DNA of 64,000 nucleotides from Tubulanus polymorphus (GCF_964204645.1 NC_134029.1:5589001-5653000); one strand, 5' to 3'. Positions 38,601-53,600 are shown, counted from the first letter of the stretch. Translations and numbers: made by a program. The notes: generated by a model from the letters alone, not told the origin.

Positions 38601-41600
38601 GAATTTAGGCAGTTTTGAATTGAAGGTATTCCAGTTTTAGAATAGCGATTCTAGATTACAAACTCTCTACCATGGCCTTCAATTTTTGGTCGAAATCCGT
38701 GCCAGAAGAGAATTCCGGATTCAGTAGAGACCAATCAAAACCTGCTTTGAGCTTAGATTTCAGTATTTCAGTTTACCTAGGCTTGCCTGCGGTTTCGAAG
38801 CATTTCTAGAGAATCGTGTATTTTATGATATTTTCAGGTACGAGTCCTCGAGTTGAGCGTTCGGTCGCCGCGTCTTCGCAGTCGAAACCAGCGCGTCCCA
38901 CTCTACCGAAAGATCTACCGCTCTCCAGTCGCCCGGAGCAATCGATCGCGACGCCGATGAAACGTTCTCCGAAAAGATTCTCATTTCGCAAGAAATGGGA
39001 ATCGGTTGGCGCTTCCGTGAAGCATCATCAGCTGCATCACCATCATCATCAAGCTCACAGCGCGTCTCAACCGAGCACGTGTTCACCCCTACTAACCGAA
39101 GCGGTCACCGTCGATATCATGAACGACACGTCGTCGCCGGCGCTCGCCGAAAAAACCATCGTCGACGAAATCAAAGAGATCACTCCGAAATGCTGGCGAA
39201 CGTTGTACCACCTCGTTGAACTGTACTCGACGATGCCCGAAACTAAAACGGTCATACGTAAACCGAGCATGCCGAAATTGCCGGCGATCTCCGAGGAGCC
39301 GGAGAAAGTGACGACCGGTTCGGTGGCCGCGTCGTCGTCGAAGACGTCCACGCTTCCGAAAGATCATAAATCGATGATCGACGAAATGGAGATGGGCGAA
39401 CGCAAACCGTCGACTCCGCCGATTTATCTTCGACAGACGGGATCCGTACCGAAAATCGGCACGTTTACTCAGAGTAAGTTTGGATGAAATCGTCGTCATT
39501 TACCGGCAGCTATTTCAGACGCTTATACCCACTCATCCTCACTGCCCTTCAGTCAAATGATTCTTCTGTGGTTTCAGGCCAGTTAAACCCCTTAAGGGTT
39601 CCAATTTATAATTGCACGAAAACCATTATATTCACTTCCCACCTATGGTTTTATTGAACGTGGATATGAAAATTAAAACTTTACAATAAACTTTTCAATT
39701 TCATCATTGCGGATGGAGCGTTCCAAATGTGGCTACGTTAATCAAACCAAAGCAAACTGAAAAAATGTTTGAATTGTTTGTTTCAATTTTGTATTTTCAG
39801 CGATATTCATCGGCGATCGAATACCGTTAGTCGTATTCGGCACGTGTAAAGTTCGTAGGACGCACATATCGGCGGCGCTGAGCGGTCTGAAACTGGAAGC
39901 TGAAGTTTCGAATATTCACTCGAGCGCCACTCATAAAGAGAAGATTAAAGGAGTGTCGAAAAGAAAATCATGCGAGTCGTCTGCTACCGCTTATGTTGGT
40001 CATACGATGATCGTGTTATTAGAGGGAACACCGCCAAATATGCAGTAAGTATTTAACTAGTGACTACTCAAAAAAGCAAGTCAAAAATATAAGTGGCCAC
40101 CCTGTTGAGTCTTTGATTCAAAGCAAGGGGAGGTGATTGAGTTGATTGAGTGAATCCAAATATTCACTTGTCAGATTACAGAGGGTACTTGAAATGGTGA
40201 TCTAAGGGGCCTTCATGCTTTTTTCAACACCCCCTCCAAATTCTATAAGCATTAAGGAGAAGTTGTTGATTTTTTTCCTCCCCATCCTCCCTTATTTTAT
40301 TTTTTTCTTTCTACCTGTGGAGTTAAATTTCACAATTATGGAACTGAAACTGTGTCCTAAGTAGTAATAAACATTGTCTTATGATTTTTCAACTACAGGA
40401 CGGTTGTAACTGTGAACATAACGAAATCAATGGCTGTCTATACATCCGTGATGAAGCGAGGCAAAGAGCATAATACGTGTTTTATAAATATCGGTAAAAT
40501 CGACGTAGATATACCGCATCACCCGATCGTACTTCACGGAATGGTCACTCGCAGTTCAAAACGTCTCTCGTCAACGTTGCAAGAGTTTATTCGACATCCT
40601 CCTCACAGACAGAGGTAACATTTAACCCTTCATTGCAAACTTCTACCACAAATCTGTGTTGTTTACCACAAATTAATTTCATCTCAAACTTCTTTGTTTT
40701 ATAGAGCTATGGATGTTACGGACACTTCACTTCCACTGTCATCGATGATGCAGGAAGTTGAAGAACCGAAAATAACTCGCCCGAAACTGCTCGTCAGCGA
40801 TAAAGCGAAGCCGTTGTCGATACATTTCAAAGCGATCTTGCAGGGTCTTACAATCGGAGCTTCACTGCTGCCCTCGCTCAGAGCTCAATACAGGGTAAGA
40901 GTAAGGACAGGTTCATATTTTAAGCCAAGGCCACATTTTAGATTTAGCAGTTCCATGATTTGTCCTCATGAACCAAGCCCAGGTGATCTGATATAGAAAT
41001 TTTGAATGAGGTAGTCTGTGTGCTAATCATGACAATGCCCGCTTGATTGAGAATTAATTACATAAGATCTCAAGATTTACTCATCTAACATGCTCTGATT
41101 AATCATTTTCAGATTGCTGAAGTCACTTCATCAGGTTTGACCGGAAAGAAAGCTAAATTCACATTGGATTTTACCTCACATACGCTGAGTTTCAACTCAA
41201 AGGTATAAACTGATGTACTGGGTATAAAACTTGATGAGTCATGAGTCAGTTCATCAGAAAGTTATTCTTTTTTAACGCTACTAAATTCAGCTGGCTGATT
41301 TTCTGTTGCCTCTTGACGCATGACGGTGACCATTTCAGATCTAATGAATTCTCATTCATTTTGAAGCGTTTTGCATCTACATTACATATACAGTACATTG
41401 ACTATTATAAAGACATTGTCAAATAACCATAACAGCGTAAACACAATAAATCTCATTTTCAAATGAGTAGGTAAATTTATTTGAAACATACATTTTCGGG
41501 TACATTCCCCTCATCAGGTACATAGGTGATGAGGGTCCCAGAAAACATTCGTTTTGAAAATTAGTTTACTTGCTCATTTGGAAATTAGATTTGTTGTGTT

Positions 41601-44600
41601 TAATGGTTTAATAGTTATTCATCTACCTCAACTCTCTACCGAAGATTAATTGTCAAAAAACATTATGAATTACAAGATCATCTTTGCGTAGGTGTTTATT
41701 GTTTTGCTAGAATTATTAGTCATTTTCGAGACCGCAGATCCGAATTGCATTATTTTCATAGATTCAAAAATTCCTAGAATCAGACAATATCTTTGCATGC
41801 ATGCATTTGATGTACAGAGCATCATTTTCATTATAATTTAGCCTCCCCATTTTATCATTTCTAACCGTAACTTCAAGAAAGCTGTATTTTTGCCCCTTTT
41901 CTGCGTTGCTATTATTTTTATCATGAACTCGTGTTTATTTTTGTTTGCCAGACTGATGTATTTTATAAGACTAGCAGACGATCTAGTCAGGTATTGTTGA
42001 AAACTATTGTCTAATAACCCGTTAATTCCTGGGTTTATCTCTCAAACCCCACCTATCCTTGCTTACCATTTCCCCGTCAAAAATCAGTACACATGCACAG
42101 ACACGTATGATAGTCATGTCGATTTCGAATTGGACTCTGGTAAGTGAGGATATGCATCCTCTGCGTTTGTGAAACAATAACTGATCACTATTCTATTAAC
42201 TTTACGCGTACGCAAGGAGAAATTTTACGGTTTCTTCCTAATACAGCTTGGTAGCCCCTCATCACCCCGGCATTGCATTACCATGTACGTGATCATTGTA
42301 CGTCGCTTAATATCTGCTTCGATATCATGCGCCATGTATGAAAATCTTAACGCGTTGACAATTTAAGCAAATTCGTAGAATGAATGCGTCGGTTCGACAC
42401 CAGAATCATCCATGGCTGGCTTGCCTAGCTTACGTAGGTAGTATTCTACCCCAATGAAAAATGAACCCGAAGTACAGTTCATTGTCACCAGAACTGCCTA
42501 CATTTCTTCATATACGTACGCGATGAAGATTTCCGTAACACTTTTGATTAATGCGCATGTGTTGTTTCGATTGGTGCACTGAATTGTGTTTTCATTTTCG
42601 CTTTTAGTTTTCGATGTGTTTCTGTGTATGTGTGTGAAGATTTGTGTTTCATAATGAATTGTAGTTACTGATTGTTGTCATTACCCGTCAATATACCTTC
42701 ATTGACGATATGTTTTTATGCCGCCGATAACCTTGAGTTTTTGGGGTCGTTTTTGCTTCTCGATTTTCGCTCGATAAATTTACTAACCCTAATTTCTACG
42801 CGGTTTAGGTATCGACTCCGGAGGCTCATTTGCCTTCATCCGCTAGTATCGACCTGCCACCTATCCACCTGTCCGCGCACTACCGATTGCAGTCGACAGA
42901 AAGCACTAAGTACACGGATAGTTTGTCGGAGGGTTTGATTTTACGCGAAGGCAATTTCTTCGATGCTGTAGCCGAGGTCGGATCGTTCGAACACAGTTTA
43001 ACAACAGACCTGCTCAATCATCTGGTCTTCGTACAAAAAGTATTCATGAAGGTAATAGCCTACCTATGTTTAGATTTATTGTTTTCTCGATAGATGTTTT
43101 TGTCGCTCTGCCACTCAATATATAAACGTTCTCTTTCTGAATTGTAGGAAGTGAATGAAGTTGTACAGAAAGTATCGGGTGGCGATCAACCGGTACCGAT
43201 CTGGAATGATGAAGGAAAACGCGTCAATCGCGATTCCCCGAAACCAGTTCTTTATTCACTTCACTTCCGATTCAAAGTGGGTGAACCTTCTTCGAGACCA
43301 AATGCAGATTTAGCTATCGTATCACCGTTAAAAACCTGATGTTACTACGCGATTTGTTTTCGTTTGCAGGGTATTCAAATCACGGCGACCACGCCCACTT
43401 CGAGTGCTGTACGATTAGAAACCGGAGTGATTGAATTAGATCTGTCAAACAGAGTTCAAACAGCCAGCAATCGCAGGCACACCAATTCGAATACTTTAAG
43501 AAGTAAGATTTCTAGATATCTAATATTGCTGTTCCCGATCGCTTATTTCTTATTTCATACAAATTTTATGTTTAATGAATGTTGTTTATATTTATATCTG
43601 TTATAGACAGCCATCTGAAATTGTTCGGTAAGGCTCAGGTTGATTTGAATCTGGCTCTTGGACAGTTGATTAAGGTATATTTATTAGCAGCATTTCCCTG
43701 TGAAAGAACTATACTGTTTATTCATCTTTCCTATTTGTCTCAATAGAATCCCTTGTTTGAAGAGGCTGAAGCGGAATTCAATATCATGGCTTTCTTCAAG
43801 ACAAGAATCGGATTGCGCAATGCTCTGCAGGTAAAGAATCGATATCTACAGCGAGTTGTATATTTTGTGTATGTGGACTTAATATACTGAAATCTGTGAA
43901 TTACTTTTGCAGGATGAAATGATTCCTGAGACAGCTGAAGATCAAGAAGCTTTATTAATTACTCTACATCGACCGATTATATTAGTGCAGCCTCATGCAT
44001 TCGATAAAGGTAGGAAATATCTTATCTCAGCGGTGAGATTGACAAATGTGAAGAAAATGTGAACAATTTCTATGAGTTGAAATTTCTCTAAAAACTAGTG
44101 TGAAAAACGGTGTACAATTTCATGAAATTTTGTGTGCAGAATATTTTCATTTGCTTCTCTGCAGAATGTGCTTTCTGTTCTGCCTTATGTATGCATACAT
44201 ATGTGCATGTATCATGTGCTCCTCCGCCTACTGTTTTGGAACTTAAGTCGGTTATTTTTATAGACCACAATGCCTATTTGCTTCGCGTCATCACAGCACT
44301 GTTTTGCCACTGTAAGAGTTAAAACTAAAGTTTCAAGCTGTTTCTCGCAATAAATTCTGTAATGAAAAATAAATTTTTCTGAAAATATGAATTAGAAGAA
44401 TCTAGGGTTTTTAAAGTGGACTGAAAAAAATGGCAAAAGTATGAAATGAAAAAAATTCTGTTACCTCATCCCCTGTTATCTTCATAAACCTTATTCGCTG
44501 TTTAATTCCGATGACAATTCTTGAATTTCGCTAAATTTTCAGCCGTGCTTGTTTGGTTGAACTACAAAAATGCATACGACTACTGGAACGAACAGAGACT

Positions 44601-47600
44601 CGCATTGAACCACGAGGTACAGACGGCCACGCAGGAAGTCATCAGTAAACTACCGTTCGGTCATAGCTCCTCAGCGACGAGTCCGATTCACTCGGAACCG
44701 TCGCCGCCGGGTGAACAACCGTCTGCTACTGCGGCTGCCTTGGGAACGCTATTTCTACAACTGACGGTCGAAGACCTGGGAATATGTTTGCCTCTGAGTT
44801 CATTTAGCGTAAGTAAATATGACATTGCTTTCCTCTAAATTATTTACCCATTCAGATTCACGTCTAGTATTGCACAGACAAATCTGTTCGTGAAAAGGTA
44901 TCCTCACTTGCCAGGGTTTGGGTGTCATGCATGGGCTTCAGCAGGAGGCAAAAATGCTGTTTAAGGGCAGGAAGAAAAAGTTTAGAATATTTCTGTTATT
45001 CTTTTAGATTTATTATTTTCCTACACAGTCATAGAACTGTTTAGAGAGGGGTTTTATGAAAAATTCTTGGTATTTGTATTTATTAAGATGTGTTGTTTAT
45101 TTTAGGGTATGGTACCGTCTTCAGCTAAGATGGTTGACCACGAACACATGGACCCCGGTGAAGCGTTAGTTCTTACATTAGCAAGTACTCAGATTTCTGC
45201 TTGTTCGTGCGGTTCACTTGTCAGCAAAGGCCGATTCACTGGTATATCTCAACAGCGATAAGCGATTCTTGAGTTCATTCTCAAATTCATGAAATTACGG
45301 TTTTGATTTTCTGTTTTTTAGATTTTTGTATTCGATTCGCGGAAGATTTCGAAACGACCTGGGATGACTGGAAGCCGGACGTCGGTCAAACGATGATCAT
45401 GAACGCAGCTCGAGTTCCCGAAGGAACGTATGAAGTTTGCTCACGGACCACTAGTAAACAAATAAGCGGTAAGGCACTTACAACATTCATGAATTTGATT
45501 AAATTACTAGGAACCAATTGAACACTATCTTGTAAATCCATAACAAAAACAAAGTAAAAACTCATTTTCTAATGAGTGAATAAATTTATCATTGCAAACA
45601 TTTACGGGAGCTTCATTTCCTCTCATCAGGCATAGTGCTAGTGATTAAATTTGTTATGCACTGGTATTTATAGGAAATATGCCTAAAACTTATCACAAAC
45701 TTTCTTACAATACCTTGTACTTGTTACAATGCTATCTTTTTCCAACAGAAAATGGAAATGGTGCCAGTAATGCGAAATGGATATTAAACATTCTGTGGCA
45801 TATGAAGGGTATCGACGTACATCTTGATCAGAACATCGGCGTGCGTCTGAATCTACTCTTCAATACGCTGACAACGTTGGCCTGGGATCCGGAAAATGCT
45901 GATGTCGAGGAGACCGAGTACGGTCCACCGGAAAAGGTAAGAATTAATGCTCTAACACCTTGCCCACACCGCTCCAGTACCTAATATCCTGGAGACAAAC
46001 CAGGGTGGCCACTAACCTGGAAATCAGGGGATTTTCTTTTTCTTTAATTAAAAAAGTCAGGGAATTTTGTAAAAGAGCTAAAAAGGTGATAGAAAAATAT
46101 TATGAAGTTGCTATATCGCACATAATAAACAGTTTCTATTTCTTACGTAGTTGACTGTTAATTGATTGGATTCTTAGTAGGTCAAGTCAGAGAAAACAAC
46201 GCACATGTCACGGAATAATCTGAGAAAAAGCAAGTCAATTAAAAGAAAGTGGCCACCTGCAAACGCTTTTAAGCTGTACCCTCACTGTGCATCTCGGAGA
46301 CAAACACTCGTACTACTCATCCAACGCAATCCCTATCCTTTATCAATTCGACATATTTTCAGACGGAATCACACGGCAGAAAATCCACGATTCACGGTGA
46401 ATCGTTGCCCGGATTCGTGTACGACACGAGGCTCGATTATAAAACGCGAGCGAGACTCATACAGAAAGAAATGGACGAACAAGCTCGAGTTGTAGAAGAT
46501 TTAAAGTAAGTCGAAAAATTGAATTTGCTTTTCTAAAGAATTCAGAAAATCGAGGGTTTCTTCAATGTCGGTGTTTCCCGTTTTATAGACAACTCGGCGC
46601 GAGCAACTCAACAATCGAAACAGAAACGAGGAAACTTCACGAATTGGAAAATGCGGTATTCCACGATTTCAGACGCGATGTCATCAAAAAGTTTCAGAAG
46701 TCTAGAGACAAGGTAAATATTTCATATCCTTAATCCTTATCTGGAAATGACTGGGCTGAATGTTTGAACGAATCTTATTGTCTTTGTTTTTCAAGGCTAC
46801 TGCTCTGAAAGATAAACTGGGCCTCGGATACAAACCGGCCTCTCACTATAGATCGAGGTCTATCGGTCACCCCGGTCAAGTGGCCTCGATTAAACGCAAA
46901 GAGAGGTATGTACTATGATGGTATCCTGGTTATTCAGCATGCGTCATCAATTAACACTTGGTTTTTTAAGTATTTTCCAACAGTTTTTATTCACGTTCCA
47001 TTCAGGGCTCTCTAGGAAGAGATGTTTTTACTCTGACCAGTTACAACGCCAATGATATCTTAATTACACGTACATGTAAAATTCATTTCGAAAATTCATT
47101 TGCATTTTTCATTGTTCCTCTTTGTACATGTATATTACAGTTATTTGCTTGGTAGTCTTAACTACTGCATATGTTCTATCACGACGCCCTGTCCATTGTC
47201 TTGTCATTGATCTGCTCTTCCTTGGCACTGTCATTTGCAAACATGCACTGCTGTTTTTGAGCTTCGCAGAACTCGTTCATCTCGAGTCACTTGTGCTGAT
47301 TTCACATTCTCACAAACAAATTTCATCGGCTACCATGTAAATCAGATGATATAATGGCAACTGCTGCATTGCCGTATTGATTCGTTAAAATGTAGATTGC
47401 ATGCGTTCAAAGATATCCTCGTTTTGCTGGTGGCTCTTCGTGTCTTGCTTCAATTATTGCTTACACATAGTTCAGAATGGTTTTTGTCTCCTCTGAACTC
47501 GCCGTTCACTCATTTTGAACTGTGTTCTGCACCACACTGTTTCAGATTACGTCTCCTGTCGGCTGACGTTGACTTTTTGTGGTAGGTGGCGTGTGTGACC

Positions 47601-50600
47601 GTAGTTAGTTAAGAACAGCCCACTATGTTACCTTCCTAGTCTAATGTTGTTTTGTAGTTTCAGACAGTATACAATACTCATTTGACTACACTAAGAAATT
47701 ATCTTGTGTAGTCAAATAAGTACATACCGTGGCTCATCTTCATATTTAGTGACTGGTTATTCCTAGCGAGCTGTCTCCTTGTTGCTACAATTCTAGTTCC
47801 TCAATCTGGAATCAAAATCGAATACCAGTTTCACAATACTAATATTCATAAAAGTCATAGTCAAATTATGAAGCCCCAGTGAAAAGTTTCGAACGAAAAG
47901 ATTACTTCATACAATTATTTTGTGTTATGGAAGATTTTTTATCACAATTTGATGATACTAGCCCCAGTTTAACGAGATATGAAGATGTGTTATCTATCTC
48001 TACGTATTGATCTAATTCAATTGCTTTGCTATTTTATTTTCATCCTTTCGTTGCTGCCGTATCTCATTTTACAGATTAGTTCGGAATCGCTTTATTTCCG
48101 TTCAGCATTATCCTACTTACACCGTTGACAGGTACACTATCCCCGGGTTTATTAAACACCTTTTATTTAGAGAGAATATTCTTTGAAAATATGGCTGCGT
48201 TCACGATTGTTAAAACAATAACTGTTTATTTTCTGAAGCTTGATTATTAACAGTAGTTTTGTATGATAAACTTAGGCAGCCATCTTTTCAAGAGCAAATT
48301 CCACGTAACAAACTTGCAAACTTGCATTGGTGACTGGATATACTTATCGTAACATGAATTCTATTATCGTATTATCCTATAACCTTAACTTGAACCTGAA
48401 CTGCTCACACCTCTATCATATCATATATTCATTTACGCATCTAAAACTTGTTGATTTTCATGCATTTTTGAAATCGATTGCCTGCCGAATGAACGGTTTT
48501 GTGAATAAGTCCACAGTTTGCTCTCAGTACTACATGAATCTCCATGAAAGATTTTAAGCACTATTCACGAATTATGAAATAATGCTAAATCTGTCCAATT
48601 TTCAAAGCATCAGTTTCTAGATTTGTATTTGCTCTATGAATGGTTTCTTAAGATATTTCATCTGAAATTCGATGCATTTCTGTTATTTATCGTTTATTTT
48701 TTTGTTTTATCCCTTTAACCACGGATGTTGATTATTGCGTTGTATGTATTGTTTCATGTTTAGACGTATGACCATCGATTATGGTATCAGGTAATGATTA
48801 AACGACATCACCACCACACTTCTATAAGAACATACCAATATGAAACAATCAGAACATATGTATATAAAGATAAATATACACTATTTTATATATACCGGTA
48901 TATATATGTATACATACCAGGATCTAGTCCCACAGTTGTGAGTTAGAGTTAACTCCCAGTTAAAATTAGTTCATTTTCAAAGAGTTAACTGAGAGTCAAA
49001 TCTAAACTCAGAACTGTGGACCTGGTCCCAGCCTATCATAATCCAGATAATGCTGTTTGAATTGCTCGAATTTTATATCCACGAAAAGTGGATAAATCTT
49101 TGAGCAGTATCGCACGGCTTTGGTATACATCCTCAGTCGCGGGGGGACTTGAATTTGACGGCATCGAGACTCTCAATCAATTGATTTATCTGTAATTGAT
49201 ACCAATTTACGGCAGGTTACGAGTTCAATTTTAGTTCTATAATCGATCTAATGACTTGCGGCCATTTTTCGATTTTGCTCAAGACTAGGGCCCAGTTTCT
49301 GGTTTCGGTAGAGTCTTCATGTTGATCAGGTTTTTCGTAACCTCGCGAATGAGGATGACAGAACAGCGGTATCGTGATCCGTGATGATTTCTGCGACGGA
49401 ACGGACTCGTACGGAAATCAAATGGATCTCGATATCGACTGGAGGACATTGAGGTGCATGACGGGCAAAATCTATAGTCCGGTTAATCGGCTTTCACAAC
49501 AATTCATCTTGGTTTCCATAGCAATGGATGTGGTTGTGAAGCGTTCTATTCTGTATAAGAGGTGATTACGTCTTTCTGAAAATGTTTTTCGATTATGTTT
49601 TCTCCGGCTTACCATTTCCTGTTTTTGAGAGCAAATTTGTGGTTAGCATTTGATGCGGTGATGTGAGTCGCTATCATTGTACCAAACACGCCTGAATAGT
49701 ACGGGACCAATAATATTTGGTAGGCCTATTGTGTGTATGTTCTTTTAGAATTATCGGAAAAACATTTTTTGTTAACTGAATATCTTTATTTGAGAAATAA
49801 TTCTACTTTACTCCACGTCAAGGTGAAATACCGACCTACACAGTATGATAAACACCCCCTGATGATTTACACGATGCATGTTTGTATGATCAACACTGAA
49901 CAATTTATTTATCAAGAAATTGCACATTTTCTACCGTATCTTTAAGGAGTGGATCCAAGAACGTTAAGACTCAAATATAAAGCTCCAGTGGTAAAATCCT
50001 ACCTAGAAATATCTCTGAATTACTAAATTTCTGAAACAATCCCACTTGGTGGAGAGTTTTTGGTAAACGTTCCATTTTCTAACTTCCGAGACCTTAAAAA
50101 CGTACCTTTCTTCCGCCCATGTCTTACGTTCCTTACCCAGGCTAAAGGGTTTGCTCTGATACAGGGCCTTCCATTGTTTGAAAATTTGGGATTAGTATCC
50201 GCAAAAGCAATTATTGTAGATTGTCGATACAATCAGTACAGATTCGTTCAGGCAGAAGTCAGTGTTTGGGATATTGTTTTCATGGTTGTATTTTTGTCTA
50301 TGTACAGTAAACTTTTTAATTGTTAAGTCGTCATCAGATAAGCCGCTTCATTACTCAAGTCATCACTACTTTTGAGACCCAATTTATGTATTTCCAATTC
50401 AATTGTTGTCGCAATGATCATTTTGATAAGTTGTTGAATCGTTGTAAGCGCGTTTGACTGTTTTGAGTTGTTTTTTTTATTAGATGATTGCACGTTGACT
50501 GTGTACCTCGGCCCCTTGTGCTTTAATTTCGAGAGTAAAATACGTGTTTTTTGTTGTAAATCAATCATTACTAATCTGTTGTTTATAGGATATTCCTTTC

Positions 50601-53600
50601 CAGATTCAGTAATATCAAGATTCGTTTTGTACAATTACGGTAGTTTAATCATTCAATACACGCAAATACTTACAGCATTTTGCATGTTTAATGTCAATGA
50701 CTATCGTTACAAATACCCAGTTTGTAAAAATGTGTGAACACATCAACTGCTGAAGATCAGATCAGATTCTATTGTTGCCACTTGGCAGTCGCAGTGTGTT
50801 GTTGGAAACAAGCCCTGGTCCAATCCTATCTCTGAATTTAATTGACAAATTCTGAATACAATTATATTTTCCATTCAGTACATTGCTAGTCACTAGATAT
50901 CCGAGTTGAACCAGGGCAAACTGGACAGCTGATCTTGGCAGTAAACTTGTATGAGAAACCTTGAATACTCTGCGTATTTTGAGTTCATTTGTGAACTACT
51001 GACAGAAGGGTACATACTGTAATCATATATCATAGAACCTCTCTCCTCTACAGCCATATCGAACCCGAACGCCTGGCCACCTATCAGGAAGAGACTGAAC
51101 TAGATGTACCTCATCACGCTTCGTTCCCACATCGGGCTATGTCGATCGATGTCGGCCAGCCACAACGGGTATCGTTTCAGTTAACCGTTGATGAAGAGTA
51201 AGTCAAGCGGACCCTATCTTTGTCATGTTTTTCCCTAGTCGCTTTAATTCAATGAATGGACTTTGTTTAAACGCGATAGATTTAGAGAATTTACTGTTGT
51301 AATGCACAGAACCTGTAGAGACACGAGATGCACTCTTTTTATTTGATTTTGATGAATATTTCAGAAAGTATAATTTCTTGGAATGTATTAGTGATATTTT
51401 GGAATGTACCGTAGTTGAATTTTTTTTGTATCGAATTATAGGAAAGTGAGAACTTCCCGTCCTTCATGTTCGCTCGGACCAGTTGCATGGTTGAGACTAG
51501 GATTTAAGACCAGTCGTATCTTGGTTCTATAGAGGTCGTGCACAGAAGCCACATGTATTGTTCATATGCTCATATTGTGTGTCAAATGACCATCAATGAT
51601 GACTTAGCCACTTGCGCCTCACGGTGAATATAACATATGACATCATAATCTCTATAGCAAATTAAACAACTTCAGAAAATTTTCTAAACTTACACTCCAA
51701 CTATGCAACTGCGTCCCGTAATTGGGTTAAATTTTTTGCGTCGATGTATAAGTACGTCAGATGGATTTTCTATTTTCCTTGTTGCGATGGAGAACCATCA
51801 GCGAAAACAAGGATATACCAATGAATGTTGTTCGCTATTATTGTGTGAAAATTCTGCTGCTTTAATGACTGAACAACTGCATCTTGAAAGATTGTCTTAT
51901 TAATGGATTTATGTTGCTGGAAACTAAGAAATCGAGGGTTTGAAATGTATGAAAATTATGTCGATTGTGAAAACAAAACTGTTGGTCTTCGTATTTCCAT
52001 GGCTGTTGATGTGCTGATAATTTTCTTTTGTTGTGTGGAATGTAATTGAGGTGAAATGTGTTTTTGAAGATCGTTTATTAATACAGTATGTTTGAAAAAA
52101 TGTGAAATGAAATAACTTTTTAATCAGTTAATTTTACATAATTCATACGCATGCTAAAATCATTATTTTCGTAAATTACAATTTTAATCCTCTCTTTATT
52201 GTATGATGAAATAATTGAGTTTGTTCTCCAACTGTTGATTATCCAGGGAAGCAGAAAATGCTGAGGTGGCTTCAACGATGGACGACGTAAATCTAGCCGA
52301 TCAGAATTCGCTCTCGGAATCGCGTTTGAATCGAAAGCGTCTGTCACTGCAGGATATACTGGCATCGAGTACAGAAAGTGAATCGGAGGATGAAATAGAC
52401 GATGAATATATCAAACGCCTGACAAGGTTAGATATTAATATTCAGGGGCCAGTTGCACAGTCGTGACTTAAGTCAAAAAGTGGTCTTAAATCTTAAGACT
52501 GGTCTTAAGTTGTTAGATTGGCTATAGAACTTAGTTGGTCTTAGACTGGTCTTAAGTCTAAGCCATGACTATGCAACAGGCCCCTGAACTATAATTGGGA
52601 GCAAAAGCATAATAAGCCTATACCATACACTAGGCTTGAAGTGTAAATTTGGGAAGAAGCAAGTCGAATTTAAGTGGCCAGCCTGGTTTACAAAAAAGTA
52701 TTTGAAGATTCAGTTTCCATGTGTTAATTGCAGGAAAAAAGCGAATGATGCGCCACCAAAATCACCGGACGGTTTAAGCAGTGGTAGCGGCGGCTCCGTT
52801 TCGCAGAAAACGATTCTCTCCACTGAACCGAGCGTCGATTTCGAACTGGATGTGAAAATCAAAGTCGAAAGCGGCAGTTGCATTTTACATCCGATGAAAG
52901 TCGCGAAGATCGAAGACGACACCGCGACGCTGAGTTCGACGTTATCGTCGGCTAAACGAATGAATCGTCGAGATCATCATCACTCGGGCGGCGACTACAC
53001 GGTGAACGGCTCGCCGACGGCGAAACGCCGAGCGAAACGAAGCGGCGAATTCTCAAGCGCGAACACGAATTCGACGAGTAAATTACGCGGACAATCGCAA
53101 CCAGAGGGCAGCGCTACGATCAAAGATACAGTATTTTATTTACCGGGAGTTGATGTGAAGGTAGGAGATTTCGTAATCGTGGTCTCAGTAATGTAACAAT
53201 ATATTCGTTGTGTGATGATAATCACAATAATAACGAAAAAATAATGTAAAGTCCGAAAATGTGTCCTTGATCTAGTGGTTTATTTGATGTTTTGACTATG
53301 TTCTGATAGTCAGTATTCCTGAAGATGACACATTTTCGGACTTTTCTATTTCTTTTTTTATTTGGGATTCTCTACAAATTAGTTTGGTCTGTGGATGATT
53401 GTTGTATGTATGATTAAGAAAACGTCTTATTCTGTATTCGATAGATTAACTATAATTCTAAGACGGAAGGTGTGACCCCGACCAGTCAGTCTCAGTCTAG
53501 CGGACAGAATTCCGTATTTGAAGATCCGAAGGACGCAAACCACACTAACAAACGTATCGCGGTGAAGAAAGCTAACTTACACGCTTGGCTGTCACTACAG

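Larger units (their letters stand above)
46906..51053 (+). other. BLTP1 intron 47 (4.1 kb)
   Basis: The longest intron of BLTP1. Apart from four candidate cassette exons (47546-47581, 48075-48131, 48764-48790, 49367-49453) and one foldback element (48918-49031), nothing with recognisable function was seen. Other open frames within it lack splice context and similarity. Confidence 0.7.

Noticed and set aside
39092-39499. 135-residue Arg-rich minus-strand frame
   Set aside because: Antisense shadow of BLTP1 exon 30.
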